A stretch of DNA of 64,000 nucleotides, from assembly GCA_013396995.1 (NCBI GenBank), contig VWZP01010350.1, positions 244,806 to 308,805 of the forward strand, written 5' to 3'. The translations under genes and the position numbers were made by a program. This DNA comes from Dicaeum eximium (lineage: Eukaryota; Chordata; Aves; Passeriformes; Dicaeidae). Every line of letters starts with the position of its first letter. Position 1 is the first letter of the stretch. The notes beneath the pieces were generated by a model that saw nothing but the letters and a program-made list of their open reading frames with translations, was not told where the DNA came from and made no database searches. Of the stretch, positions 1-11,965 are shown in pieces.

Positions 1-2804
1 AATATGTGCTTGGTGCAATTCTAGAATGAAATTAGGGCTCTGCTGGTGAGAAAATGAAAGCTATGTGCACCCACTGGAGAGTTTTAGATTATTTTAATGC
101 AAATTTCTCAGTTCTTAAGAGCTCAAAGGATTAGGTTCTGGAGCCAGCCAGGAATCCTTGGCTTCTCTCCAAACAGGTTCCACCCTCTACAAACTTACTC
201 ACACCTTGTTTACAGTGGAGAGGACCTTCCCCAGTATCCACTCCTGCCTTCACTAGGGTACTAATACTGCCCAACCTCTCTGTCTACTGGTAGGTATAAA
301 GAGAAAAACTCTCCATTTTCCCCTTGTTTTTCTCCTAAGATTGAAGACGTTCAAAATTTGCTCCACACCTTACCTTGGACCTTCTCTGTAAGTCTGTCTA
401 TAAAAACATGTAATCTAATATAAAAAACCAAATCATGTTTTTCTATGTCTTAAATTCACTTATTTTCTTAAAAACTGACTTGTACACAGAAACTCCAGAA
501 CAACAGCTGATTGGCTGGGAGAGCATGGCAACTCTTCTATTGATTTTCTGGACTTTTCTGGACTCTTGCCAGTCTGCTGTCTCACAATTCTCTTCTGGCC
601 AAACTGAGAACTTTGGCCACATCATATGTGACAGTTTGGATAATAGCAAGGATAGATTCTGGCCCATGGATAAAGTGTCTCTGTACTGGGAGCTGTAAAT
701 TTACATATCACTCAGACCAGATCTACAGAAACAGCTATCCTGTCTATCCTAAGTAATTCACAAATTTTTGTATCCACCCTTCTAAGTTCCATGCTGTTTA
801 CCTCAATGATCCCCATTCAAAACTGTCATACCAGTCATACTAAATCCATGTCAGCAGGACCTATAGAGGGCACAAAGGCTGTGATGAGGTCAAAAGGGGC
901 TGAGAGTGTAGGGAAACATTTCCTGTTGTTGCTTGGAGAAAAACATTCACATTCATTACAACATTAATCACAAAGTTAAATGGATGCATTTAAAATAGCA
1001 ACATTAAATTTTTCACCATCCACAATTTTTCAAAATGAGATTCTAAACTTAAATTTGAATTTATTTGCTTTAATAAATATATATTCAAGTTTATGTCTGT
1101 ATATGATTAGTCAGAGTGTAGTAAGTTACATGAATTTTATTTTCCTGAATAGTGCTGCTTTGCTTAGGAACAGAGACTGAAAATCCCTCCAACTCTGAAG
1201 CACAATAATAGGCACAGCAGCAATACTAGCTGCTCCAAACAATTCACTAGTGTGCCTTAAAATAGAACTGTGACATACGTATTTGTAAAGGCACTATTAA
1301 GCCGAGGTATTTTTCATCAGGATAGCAGGGGTACCAATTATGGTTACAGTCTCAGTATGTGAGTCTTCTGTTGAATAAACTGGGAGCACCATTCTCTGCA
1401 TCATTAGATGGCCACATCACCTATATCATCAGTGGGACGGTTTGGATCCAAACCAAGAATGTTGGGGTGGAAATACCAGATATATTAGTATCAGACACTA
1501 ATACCAGTGATTTGAACCATTCAGTTCCTTAACTTATGTAAAAATCTCATGGAAGTATAGGAAGTATCTTGGAAAGAGCTTGAGGCACTACTCAGTGTAG
1601 AAAATTTGAAGCCCGACACTTACCACTTGTTTAGACTCTTTTTAAATACAGACCAATGTAAACAAAATTAAAACTTTTTCCACAATAACAGTGGGATATT
1701 GTGAATGTGTAAGGCTACTTCTCTGACTAGGGCTTAGACTGATGTCAGGTGTGTTGTTTATTAGCAACTCTCCATGTTATTTCACGGGCTGCACAGAAGT
1801 TCTTTGGAAAAAAACAAAAAACACACACACAAAAACTCCAACAAACAAAACAAGAGTTTAATGGGTTTTTGTGGTGTATTTTCCATAGAGTATTGTCAAA
1901 AACTGTATAAGGTAATTGCACTACTTCAAACTAAATGTCTTGAAATAGACTAGAGATACACATTGTTTTGTCATTTGTTGTAGCATTTGTCATTTGTTGT
2001 AGCATTTGCCCAAATTTGAAAGATGAACCCTACACCTCACCTAAACTTTACTAAACCCTTCCACTGGATTCTTTTACAGTGACAGGAAATGCTGTATGCA
2101 GGACAGGACACTGAAACTGAAACTCTAAAAGATAGTGCTTTGGACTGTTCTTATCTCCTCTGGTCCCATGAAAATAAGACCTAATAGATTATGAAGCATC
2201 ACCTATGAAGGAATAAAATTTCATTTATGAATGAGCTATTGAGAATATTCATAACGAATGAGCAATGACAAATACAGCATGCAACATTTCCTATCATTCT
2301 TAATGCAGTATGTCAAAATTATTTACTTTTAATTTAATAACATTTCATGTAATTTGTAGAAAAAAAGCTAATGGTCAAATCTGTGAGCATCATGAGTCTT
2401 TTAAGTGAATGAAGAATACTGGATTTGGACCATACTTCATATTGCTTTCTGTCTGCTCTACTGGCATGTAACTGCGATCAATGTGAACATGAAAAGCAAT
2501 TTTCTTCTGCCTGGTATAAATACATTTAAATTTTATAGGTAAAGAAGTAAGCAAGCTCAAAGTAATTTTACTGGCATGGCATTATAATGAAAACACAAGT
2601 GACCAATCAAAAAATTACAAAATTTTTTTGTTGATTCTGCATGGATGATCACAACAATTAAATTACCCAGTTTTTAATTTAATAAACTCTCATAAACTGG
2701 GATTCCAGGATTAATTTAGTTTCACTATGGATTATTCTGTTGACTTTCAATATTACATTAGCTTTTGTTCTAAAACAGTTTCCAAAACTCTAAATGGTAC
2801 CAAC
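1..2804 (-). other. HDAC9: HDAC9 intron, incomplete (downstream of the last exon in the window)
   Basis: AT-rich intronic sequence. I searched it for the next catalytic exon (SAGFDALEGH-like and EGGHDL-like coding) and found none. It holds a 19-bp tandem duplication at 1967-2004 and an A-rich stretch near 1807-1851. I see no recognisable mobile element or second gene. Confidence 0.8.
1967..2004. repeat. 19-bp tandem duplication
   Basis: Two adjacent copies of TTTGTCATTTGTTGTAGCA. Confidence 0.95.
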
Positions 2805-2902
2805 CTGAATGCTGTGAGATACTCTACATCACCCATAGGAGGATCCAAACCACCTGTCCAAGCAATATTTATGTTATACCCTTCGCCAGGGCCACTTCCA
2901 AC
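2805..2902 (-). CDS. HDAC9: HDAC9 exon with third zinc ligand (GGLDPPMGD)
   Basis: A 98-bp exon with acceptor TATTTTTCAG and donor GTTGGT, phase 0 in and phase 2 out. It encodes VGSGPGEGYNINIAWTGG, then LDPPMGDVEYLTAF and the first two bases of the next (Arg) codon. The Asp of GGLDPP is the third catalytic-zinc ligand (HDAC4 D934 by homology). The N-I-N-I-A-W wording is what distinguishes HDAC9 from HDAC4. The following exon, expected to begin with the rest of Arg and then a TIVKP-like strand, was not found between here and base 1. Confidence 0.97.
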
Positions 2903-3225
2903 CTGAAAAATAGAAATAAAATGCCAAAAAGAGAGAAAAAGAGGAAAAAGAAGGAGAAAAAGAGAGAGGGAAAGGGGAGAAGAAAAAAATTCTCAAATGT
3001 GCATTAGAAACAAACATCAAACAACATGTCAGATCAGCCTTGTTTGACAAGGACTGCTCTGGGTTATGCACTTGTTCTCCACTGGTCCCCTGCTCCCAGT
3101 AGACAATTTGGTAATCTGGTGTAATTTAAAGAACCAGAGAAGGACAAGAAAATTAGGGGTAATCATGCAACGCAATTACCTGAAAGATACAAATAAAAAT
3201 GGGGCTCTAAAGAAATAAACCTAAC
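2903..3225 (-). other. HDAC9: HDAC9 short intron (323 bp)
   Basis: It separates the two metal-ligand exons. About 65 bases next to the downstream acceptor are almost pure pyrimidine on the transcript strand. The remainder shows nothing recognisable. Confidence 0.9.
2926..2990. repeat. Purine tract (+ strand)
   Basis: About 65 bases almost entirely A/G on the + strand. On the HDAC9 transcript it is a long polypyrimidine tract just upstream of the acceptor at 2903. Confidence 0.9.
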
Positions 3226-3345
3226 CTCATTTGGGGCTCCGCTGCCGGGGAAGAAGTTGCCTTCATCATAGCGATGGAGGGAAACATACAGGATGCTGGG
3301 GTCAGCATAAAAAGCCTGCTGTGTACCGTTGCCATGGTGAACATC
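3226..3345 (-). CDS. HDAC9: HDAC9 active-site metal-binding exon (DVHHGNGTQQ)
   Basis: A 120-bp exon of exactly 40 codons, phase 0 on both sides, with acceptor CTCCTTTAG and donor GTTAGG (weak). It begins DVHHGNGTQQAFYADPSILY and ends FFPGSGAPNE. The first Asp and the first His of DVHH are two of the three protein ligands of the catalytic zinc (HDAC4 D840 and H842 by homology). HRYDEGNFFPG forms the substrate-channel loop. Skipping it would keep the frame but destroy the metal site. Long, mutually complementary purine and pyrimidine tracts lie on either side of it. Confidence 0.97.
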
Positions 3346-3413
3346 CTAAAGGAGAAAGAAAACAGATGACAAATGTAATAATGTCCAACTCAGTGTAGAG
3401 AGCTCGGTTCTGC

Positions 3414-3504
3414 TTTCTTTTACACCCCCCTCCTCTCTGTCTCTCAGTTTCTCTCCCTCTCCCTTGCCCTCCTTTTGTCTTTCCCTTTCCCCCTCCCTTC
3501 ACCA
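3414..3504. repeat. Pyrimidine-rich tract (+ strand)
   Basis: About 90 bases of C/T-rich sequence on the + strand, purine-rich on the transcript. It lies upstream of the exon at 3345. Confidence 0.9.
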
Positions 3505-6500
3505 CCCCATACTTCCTGAACTTTCAGGCAAATTACTCTTTAATGCACTCATTTTTTAAACTGGCTTCTAAAAATCAGGAAACCATAGCGAGCGTGCCCT
3601 GGAGACTCCAGATGAGCAGTCATTGAGAAATCCCAGTCCTTTTGTACAATTAGATATTTATACACCGGCTCTTTGTACTCCTTGCCTCAGTGATGGAATC
3701 TAGCATCCTGTTTTATGGAGGAATTTTATGACTTATTAACTGCCAACAGTTCATAACCCCTCAGGCTTAATTAACTAGCCTCATTGGCCTCTGAAGAAAG
3801 ACTAATGTTTAAACTACAAACTAGTATTTTGCAGAAGGATCTATGGTTTACAGAGCTTTTTCACAATTCTTGACAGAACACTAAACATAAGAGTATTCAT
3901 TGATTTGCCAAGTTCCACTATTGAGGTCAAAGGCTCTGAGACCAGCTGAGTAAATTGGCTTTCTTGAAACATTCAGTTCTGTTCAGTCCCTCAGCAGTTA
4001 GATCCACATCAAAAGAGATGCCAGATGCGGAAAGGACTTCATACTTCATTTTTGCAAAATCATGACGGCAACAGTTGAAGACATAGGAATATGATCTCAT
4101 TAGCTATTAAATCATCTGGCAGATAGGATGGTGCCTTCCACAATCAAGGGAGTGACCTTGGTCAGTCTCCATATTTCAAGCATTATATAATGACAGTGAA
4201 TAAAATTCTGTCATTAAATAAAATGCTGACCAAGAAATGCTGAGAGTATATCTATAAAACAAAGGCTGATGATGCAGACATTTCCTATTTTTTAGTTTGT
4301 TTTCACAGTTCGCTACTATTCTATGTGGTTAGACAAACAAGAATTTTATAAGTGAAAATGAAAAATCCGCTTGCCTTTCAGTAAAAGTTAAAAAAAAAAA
4401 AAGTTTCTTCACTGGCATTTCTAAGAAGCTGAAAAGTTATAGATATTTTTTATTTTCCTCCTTTAAGCCATGCCTTTGAAATTTCTGATTTAGAGAATTA
4501 AGACAAAGTATGCTGAATGACAACACTGTCACTGTCAGCCAGTCTGTATTTATTTTACAGATGTTATGAGGTCTAAATCCAATTTAGTGTCTGCAAAACA
4601 GAAATCACATTCTCCTGACTATGCCTGCTCCAGGAAGGCTCAAGTTGTACCTAAAGGTGAGCACTGCCAATAGCACAGCAAGCACTGAACATTGCTTGTT
4701 CTTCTTGCCAGCTGAAGCAGCCCAGGAGTTTCACCCACATTGTTCAGAACTCTCTACATTGATTGAGTCCTACTTGTACTGCATTGTGCTTGACTTGGAC
4801 TTCTTCTGGGACCTCTGTAGGGTAGCATTATAAGAGTTTCTTTTCTCTTCTATGTTGAAAGTACTTGAAACAACATGAGGATGGAGTTACAGCCCAACTG
4901 CGACTTAATGCCAAGGTTAAATGTAACACATGAGATGTGCAAAAGAGAATACACTGCTATGAGGTTGTTGAAGATTTCAAGGCAGCCAGTGTAGTGTTAG
5001 ATGGTTCTGACTGGCAAATTAAGTAAAATCTGGCATGCAGACTAATTCCAGAATCCCATTCAGTCTTCACCTTTGACAGAGTTAATTGGTTTACTCCAAA
5101 ACAGACTCAAATCCTGCTAGCATAAATGTAAGCATGGATGCTCCTGGAATGAGTATTTCAACAACCTGACAAGCTATGCTGGGCACACAGACAGATCTGC
5201 AGGGACACAGTAGGACTTCATTTGGTTATTTTAATTAGTCTTTCTTTTACATACATATTTGGGGCTTTAGATATATTCTTGCTGTAACAGTTTGCAAAAC
5301 AGAAGGAAAAATTTTAAAGGGGCATAAAAAGATCTTTTTTTCCTTATTACTTTTTTTATTATTCAAATCACAAACTCACTTTCTTGTCTAAACTTTAATT
5401 CCACTAAGAGCTCTTTTTTGAAGAGCAGTAATTTCTCTGCTTAGACAAAGGAATGTTTTCTTTAAGACTGCAGATGTTAGCACGTGGGAAATTAGTTTGT
5501 ATTCTGCCCTTAATAGATCAAATGTATTCAGGGTATATAAGTCAGTTCAAACCCAGAGATTTATGCAAATGGTGGAATGAGGAAAAAATCCTGTCAGATA
5601 GGTCTTTTATTTTACTGTAGAAATAGATTAAGGGAAGATTGACAATTAAAAAGTTAAGAATTTATATATGAAGACATGTAGCATCTATGAAGACTACACT
5701 TAATTTGTAACTAGAATACACTTTAGTGTGTGGGATTAGATATTACTTTTTAATATTTATATGGTAGTAACATGTACAGCTGCCAACTTGCATGGGGTCC
5801 TGCTGTGCTAGTCACTATCAAAATATAGTCTTAAAGGTTAATTTCAAGTCTAACATCTGTAATTCCATTCTTTCCTTCAGATGCCCCAAACTCTGTTGGT
5901 GGGAATAAAGACATCACTATTAACTTGTTCATTCATTCAGTTTGGCCTGTGATTTATCCATAGTTTGCATGCATAAGAAATTTTCCACATGAATTTTTGT
6001 ACATCATTGCTCTGACCATGGAGCAGACTAGGGACTGGACTGCAACTGCTTCAGGAATGAAGTCATCTGTGTCAGCCATATATTTCTTCCTTTTCACCCA
6101 CTGAGTTACTCTGGTCAATGGGACAGTTGCAGAAAGGCTGAAAATTTCCTATCTACTTTCCTGGGTAAAGATAGGCAGCTTTACAGGTAATAATTTGCAC
6201 AGGTAATGACTTGCACATTTAACCTTGCCTTGAAAAACTGAAACTGAATTTCTAAGTGCATATTGGCTAAGTATGTCAAAGGGAAGTGGGTTTTTTTCGC
6301 AACAAGGCAAATATAACATTTACAGGCAAAAAGACTTAAAAACATTCACAAACTTTGAGTAGGCTTTTCCTATTAAAAATGAGAATAAACAGAGAGTTCA
6401 CTTTTGGCTAGAATTTGCAGCAATGAACTGAAAGATTCAAGTCAGCAAAGAGACATAACTTACAGTAGAAGTGAATTTTTCAGAAATAATAGTTTCTGGC

Positions 6501-6939
6501 AGTTTATAATTATGTTTCTAAATGACAGAACAATATGAGAAATATTTGAAAAACATTCTAAGAATATTTAATCTATACATATACTTAGTCTGCCACTCAT
6601 TTTTCACTTACCATTCCTTCTCCCACACTCCCCCTTTCTCTGCTTCTCTTCAACAGTCAGTACTCATGTTTAACTGAACAAAAGTGCTAGATGGTAAGGC
6701 CATGACTCCACAATAAGATTTAATTATGAGTGCAGATATGAACAAGATTTAGACTATTAAGCCCTGCACTTCAAAAACCCTTTAACATATTTTGTCTTTA
6801 AATCTTTTATCACCTGCAAAAATTAATTAAGTGCAGATGTAACAGGTTAGGTTTTGATGCCAGGGTTCATTTCCTGTCTATGCTTTGTCAGACACCCTAT
6901 TACACCTCGTCATGAACTGTAGGAAAACAAAAATGGTGC

Positions 6940-7200
6940 TCATAAATCAGCATTCAACTTTCCTTGGGCTGTGCATTGGGCTGATCCTTTAAGTGCAAGG
7001 CAGAGCTCCAATTCATTATTCATGAAAATAATATAGCCAACATGCCAAATGTCATCTGCATTTAAATAATCCATTTGTTAAACGTATTAAGTACTGTGTA
7101 AAAATGTCTTCTATTTAAATACAGGACTAATCCAATGAAGTGGATTTTTAATCACATAGCTTTTCTTTGGGAACCACCAAAACCTGGCATACATGACTAG
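6940..7200. promoter_or_regulatory. Candidate conserved non-coding element
   Basis: Sequence of enhancer-like texture: intact homeobox-type TAAT/ATTA words (CAATTCATTATTCATG), balanced composition and no simple repeats. There is no direct evidence of conservation from one sequence. Possible role as a TWIST1 or HDAC9 enhancer is inference. Confidence 0.3.
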
Positions 7201-7666
7201 AAAACTTCTTGGGGGGAATGACCTCTCGATTTGTTTAACAATATCAAAGTTACACAACAAATCAAATCATTGTGAACTGGAGAAAGTGGTCAATTTTGTT
7301 ACCAATGCAACAACATTCTTTAAAGAATATCTGACTACTTAAAGTTTCTATTCTGTAGGGAAAAGTAAATTTGGGTTCTGTAGGGTTATTTTAACAGTGG
7401 AAGTATCAATTCATTTAAGGATCATAAAAGTTGCCCTGATCTGTGCCTTCTTCTCATTAAATTGCAGTTAACACCATTAAAGTGAAACATAGATGTTTAT
7501 AGCTTCAGTACTGCCATCCTGGCTTTAATGAGTTCCCAAAATCAGAGGAAATGCACACCTTTATTACTTGTATGTATTAAAAGCAGGAAAGTCGGACTTA
7601 TAAATACAAATTCATTATCTTTCATCTAGATGCACTGCGAGTGTGATGCTTGCCAAGAATACATAC

Positions 7667-7754
7667 CAGATCTACAATCAATATCTTGCCTATATTTAGC
7701 TTGTCTCTCAAGTATTTGGCAGTAATTGCAATCGAATTAAAAAAGCAGAACCCC
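7667..7754 (-). CDS. HDAC9: HDAC9 deacetylase-domain exon (GFCFFNSIAITAKYL)
   Basis: An 88-bp exon with acceptor ATTCCACAG and donor GTATGT. The first G completes Met (AT|G). Its 29 codons read GFCFFNSIAITAKYLR and on to GKILIVDL, ending in phase 0. GFCFFN follows the catalytic His-His loop in all class II HDACs, and ILIVDL is the beta-strand leading into the metal-binding DVHH motif of the next exon. Only conservative differences from human HDAC9 are evident by recall (Ile for Val, Lys for Gln, Gly for Ser). Confidence 0.97.
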
Positions 7755-7996
7755 CTGTGGAATAGAGAAGAACAGAAATAAGAAAGCAAATCAGTCAGGA
7801 AAACAGCTATAAATAATGTTCAGAGCATTTTAAAAAATGCTATATGATCTCTGAGGCCATAAATCTGCTTCTGGGAGTACCTAGAAAGCCTTTTCAGTCA
7901 TCTGCTAACAATTACAGTTCTTCAGAGACATGCACAATGCAGGTGATTGCCAGTAACCTTAGTGCTCCAAGATGGGCAATATTCCCTGGTACTTAC

Positions 7997-8052
7997 ATGG
8001 CTGTTGATTCTTCAGCATGATGGCCTGGGGGCCTTACAACAGCAAAGCCATT
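7997..8052 (-). CDS. HDAC9: HDAC9 catalytic-loop exon (RPPGHHAEES)
   Basis: A 56-bp exon with acceptor TTCTTACAG and donor GTAAGT, phase 0 in and phase 2 out. It reads NGFAVVRPPGHHAEESTA plus AT of a split Met codon. The paired histidines of PPGHHAEES are the charge-relay and general-base pair of the zinc-dependent deacetylase active site (HDAC4 H802/H803 by homology). They are intact. It lies only 242 bp from the next exon, and the two would normally be spliced as a close pair. Confidence 0.97.
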
Positions 8053-8250
8053 CTGTAAGAACAAGATAGGTTTTCAATTATCAGCTTAAAAAAATACTTG
8101 ACTTAGAGCAAAACAGAGCAGCAGGCAGATAGGATTGAAATCTATAGGAGCCTCTTGAGCACTTTTTTATCCAATCACCCTTTCACAGTACTGCCAGAAA
8201 TAACATGGTTGAGAGCAGTGGCAAATAAACTATATAAATACACATATGTG

Positions 8251-8293
8251 CATACATACATACATACATACATACATACATACATACACACAC
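8251..8293. repeat. CATA microsatellite
   Basis: About nine tandem CATA units run into a short CA repeat. Confidence 0.95.
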
Positions 8294-10275
8294 AACGTGA
8301 TCTAAAGAGGAGGAAAAAGGTAGGATGAGAAACGCCTATCATGAATTCCACTGTTTAGAATTTGCATTTAAAACAAAGGTCATCTAAGATCATGTAATCT
8401 TAATTTGTTCCGTCTTAAAATGCTTCAAAATAAAAGTAGCTTAAGGTATATCTTTTACATGATTAGCCATTGCTGACCTTACCTCTGTATACAGTAAATG
8501 ATAAATTCAGATCCATACACCCACATAATTTCTAACAGTAGAAAAATGATGACAATGAACAGCTCATATTTTCTGCAAACCATAAATTACAGTTGGGAAC
8601 CTACCATGCTTGCAAGTTAATAGATTCCCTGAAGTCAATTTCTAACACACTTTCTGGAACTGTATCTACATTTCATAAAGTACAGCACTAGGATCAGTGA
8701 TGACCAAGGAATTTTTTGCCTCTGGAGTCACCGAAGATAAAAGAGAAATGGAATTTCCATCCTTCCAGTGTGGGTATGGTAGAGGGAAAATGTACAAGTG
8801 CTGGCAAGGTAGCTCTATTCAGAAAGTCAGATTATATATTCAAGAAGCAGTCTCATAAGGTTATGTATCATATCAAATTTCTCTTACAACAGTTAGATTC
8901 AGGAGAAACACCACTGCTTCATAGTATTTCCTCTTTATTTCAACTAGCCAAGATTGTCCTTCTATTCAGCTATATATATGGCATTAAACTAATTACAATT
9001 ACTAGATACATAAAAATAAGAAATTATAATCTGTACATGAGATATCCACCCAACTTGTATTTTCATACAGCATCACACAAACACTAGATATGTATGTATG
9101 CCTGCATGACAGAGAGGAGGGGACAGGAAGAAAAGGGTTGTAATACTTCTGTATTTTAATAATCAGTGTTAAATTATTCCAGTCCGATATACTAAAACTT
9201 TATAAATGTGAATGTTTCAGGCTTCTCTTACCTGAGAAAAACATAACAATCATTAAACTTTCACTCACATTGGTGTAAATACAGAGGAACATGGCAGTTA
9301 ATAGTTACATTGGCTCCTGTGAAATCTGTTTATTTACAATCATATGAATGTGTGGTTTGTGTGTACCTCTGGAACTGTCTACCTATGTTGCTTCACTGGC
9401 ATTTATTTATAAATAAATACTACCATGCTGTCTTATTTAATTTGCTGCTAGATGTAATCCAAGCAGATGGCTGCAAAGTTTAGTGGAGCATGGCCAAAGT
9501 TGTATCAGAGTACACTAAACTTAAATTTCAATACCAAGGGAGTGCATGTGTACAAGTGGTTCTTCTGGCCACCATTTAAAGAATCTGAGGGATTTGACAT
9601 CATGACTTATTTTGCATTGTGTCCAAATTAAAAAAACAAACCCAAACATACAAAACACAACAATTACAGGCACAAAAAATTATATATGTTAGTATTCACG
9701 CAGGTATTCCTGGAGATGGGATATAAATTGTCAATAGATCAAGCACACCAGGAAAAAAAAAAAGTATTGTGGACTGCACTAATACTGCACTAATTTGCAG
9801 AACTAAACCAGCTTTAGACTCTCAGCTAAAACTGCATCCTTCTGAGGGTTTTTTACCATTTCCTTCTCACACAAAAGATGACTTAGAGAACAATTTGGCA
9901 AAGAACACTTCTGTAGCATTTATGACAAAACAAAGCATGTTTATGCTGATTAACATCAGGATAATGAGACGAAAAAAGACTCAGCAAAGAGGGTATTACT
10001 AGAGAAAGACCATGATGCTACCCTATGCTACCTCATGCTACCTTTTATTCTCTCAATATTTTTAGGAATTTGGAAAAAGTCCATTAAAGGCTTACAGCTG
10101 CCCCTGCTCAGCTAACAGCTCATTACCATCTAACTTTATCAGTATTCCCAAAAGATCAATATAATTAAGATTATTATCTCTAGGAGGATTTCATGGGGCA
10201 ATATAGAGACAGAAAATATCAGCACTGCTGTTTTTGACAATATGACAGTTACAGTGTGAGCTTCTCTTCTGCTCC

Positions 10276-10320
10276 CTTTAAGAAGACTCCATGTTCAGAA
10301 GTCTTCTTTAAGAAGACTCC
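10276..10320. repeat. Short direct repeat with internal hairpin
   Basis: CTTTAAGAAGACTCC occurs at 10276-10290 and 10306-10320. GAAGACT and AGTCTTC between them can pair. Confidence 0.85.
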
Positions 10321-11894
10321 AAACTGACCATGTTTTATGAGTTTTTACATGACAAAAAGTTCAGTATTCACATGGGAAATTTTCTTTTTAAAAAATACTG
10401 TGCATATGTTACACTGATGATAAAATACATAGTTGAATTATACCAAACACTGAAAACTAGTTACCATACAGAATTTTTGGCAACTTTGTGCAATTGATAA
10501 AACACTTAATTTCTCCTACTTTCAAACTTTGCATGAACACAGCATACACTAGTACAATGCATACCAGACTGAGTTCAGTAGACAGTAGAACAGTAGACGG
10601 AAAGGCAAAATCTGCTTTAAAGATAGAAAGACTAACACAGAGCAAGATGTTGAAAATGAAGCCAACACACATAAATTCAAAGTGTTTTTGTACAAAGCCT
10701 TATTTATACTAGGATACAGACACCTTTATAAGTAGACAGAATATTAAACTGACTGACAGACATGAACATTAGAAAAACTATTCATGTCTGTGCCATTATG
10801 TGATTACTTTTATTTAAATTTGAGAATCAAGAATAAAGCCCGAATAGAGATATTCTAAAATCTGTGCATATTTGAAAAACAAAGGAAGAGAATCTGCTCA
10901 GACTCAGTTTACCCAGATCAACTGCAACCTGCTGAGTTGGACCTTTAATGAAAACCAAGAAAAATGTTAATCTTTTTCCACAGTCAGCTAAGCATTATCT
11001 TCTTTCATGACTCTAAATAGGTAGTTGGATGCTTGATGTCCAAAGAACATATGTGTACATCCTTCTTGTCTTTGGTGGTCAAGTTAATCCCTTTCTGTAG
11101 TGTTCTGGGTTACAATGTTGGTCTACATCAAGCTTGGGCATCTACTGTGCCTCTCCATGAACCTTTCCAAGACAAGTACTCAAGAAATACCATAACGTGG
11201 GTGGACAATCCAGGGCTTAGAAGTGACCATCTATTGCAGAGTTCCACTGGTATTTCTATTACATTACCTCCACACAGGAGGTAAAACTAGACGCAGACAA
11301 TTTTTCTCTAGGGCAACATGTGGTCATCGGGGCAAGGTGTGAATGATTCTTGTGACAGTGAGGAGCTTGTTCTGCCTAGATTCCAAGTGAACTATGAGCT
11401 ACCTGGCCAGTCAGGTACTCCAGGTATGGTGAGAAGCCTCACTGAGAAGTAGTGCATACTAGTTTCAGCCTAGTACTACCCTAGCAAAATCATCTGGCTT
11501 TTTGTAGACTTTGAGAAAAGCCAGTGCATGCAAAAAGTAGCAATAAACCACAGCAGGTACTCCAAGAGCACTCATTGTAGTAGTAGAAGACTCAGGTTCA
11601 ACTTCTTGAATGTGGGGATGAATTTGTAAATTCTTTCCTCATACCACTTTGTGTATTTAGATTATGTGGTCCATAAAATAGATATTGAGACACATCTTTT
11701 CAGTCTGAGTTTTCTAATAATAGGTCTGGAGTCATGCTCTTCCTCAGCTTTTATTCAAACACAAAAAATTGCTAATTACTGTTATTAGAAATTGAAGGTC
11801 TTCTGGTATTTTAAGCTGTAAACCCCTGTATGAATGAGCAATGACATCTATGCCATCTATTCAAGAGGCAATAGGCACTGAAAGAGCTTAATAA

Positions 11895-11965
11895 AAACCC
11901 CTTTTACTCTGTGGGTGACCAAGCAATACAATAGCTTGCCCAGAGAAGTTGGGCAAGCTGGGGGT
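11895..11965 (+). mobile_element. Possible degraded CR1 scrap
   Basis: ACTCTGTGGGTGACCAAGCA followed by TTGCCCAGAGAAGTTG recalls the conserved CR1 segment before the 3' end. Flanking sequence no longer matches, so this is a tentative call. Confidence 0.4.

Larger units (their letters stand above)
3346..7666 (-). other. HDAC9: HDAC9 intron (4.3 kb)
   Basis: It starts with a pyrimidine-rich block on the + strand at 3414-3504. The rest is AT-rich and unannotated, apart from a candidate conserved non-coding stretch at about 6940-7200. No mobile element was recognised. Confidence 0.85.

Noticed and set aside
8716..9087. 123-codon + strand open frame
   Set aside because: No recognisable motif, AT-rich random-like composition, within an intron. 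A chance open frame.
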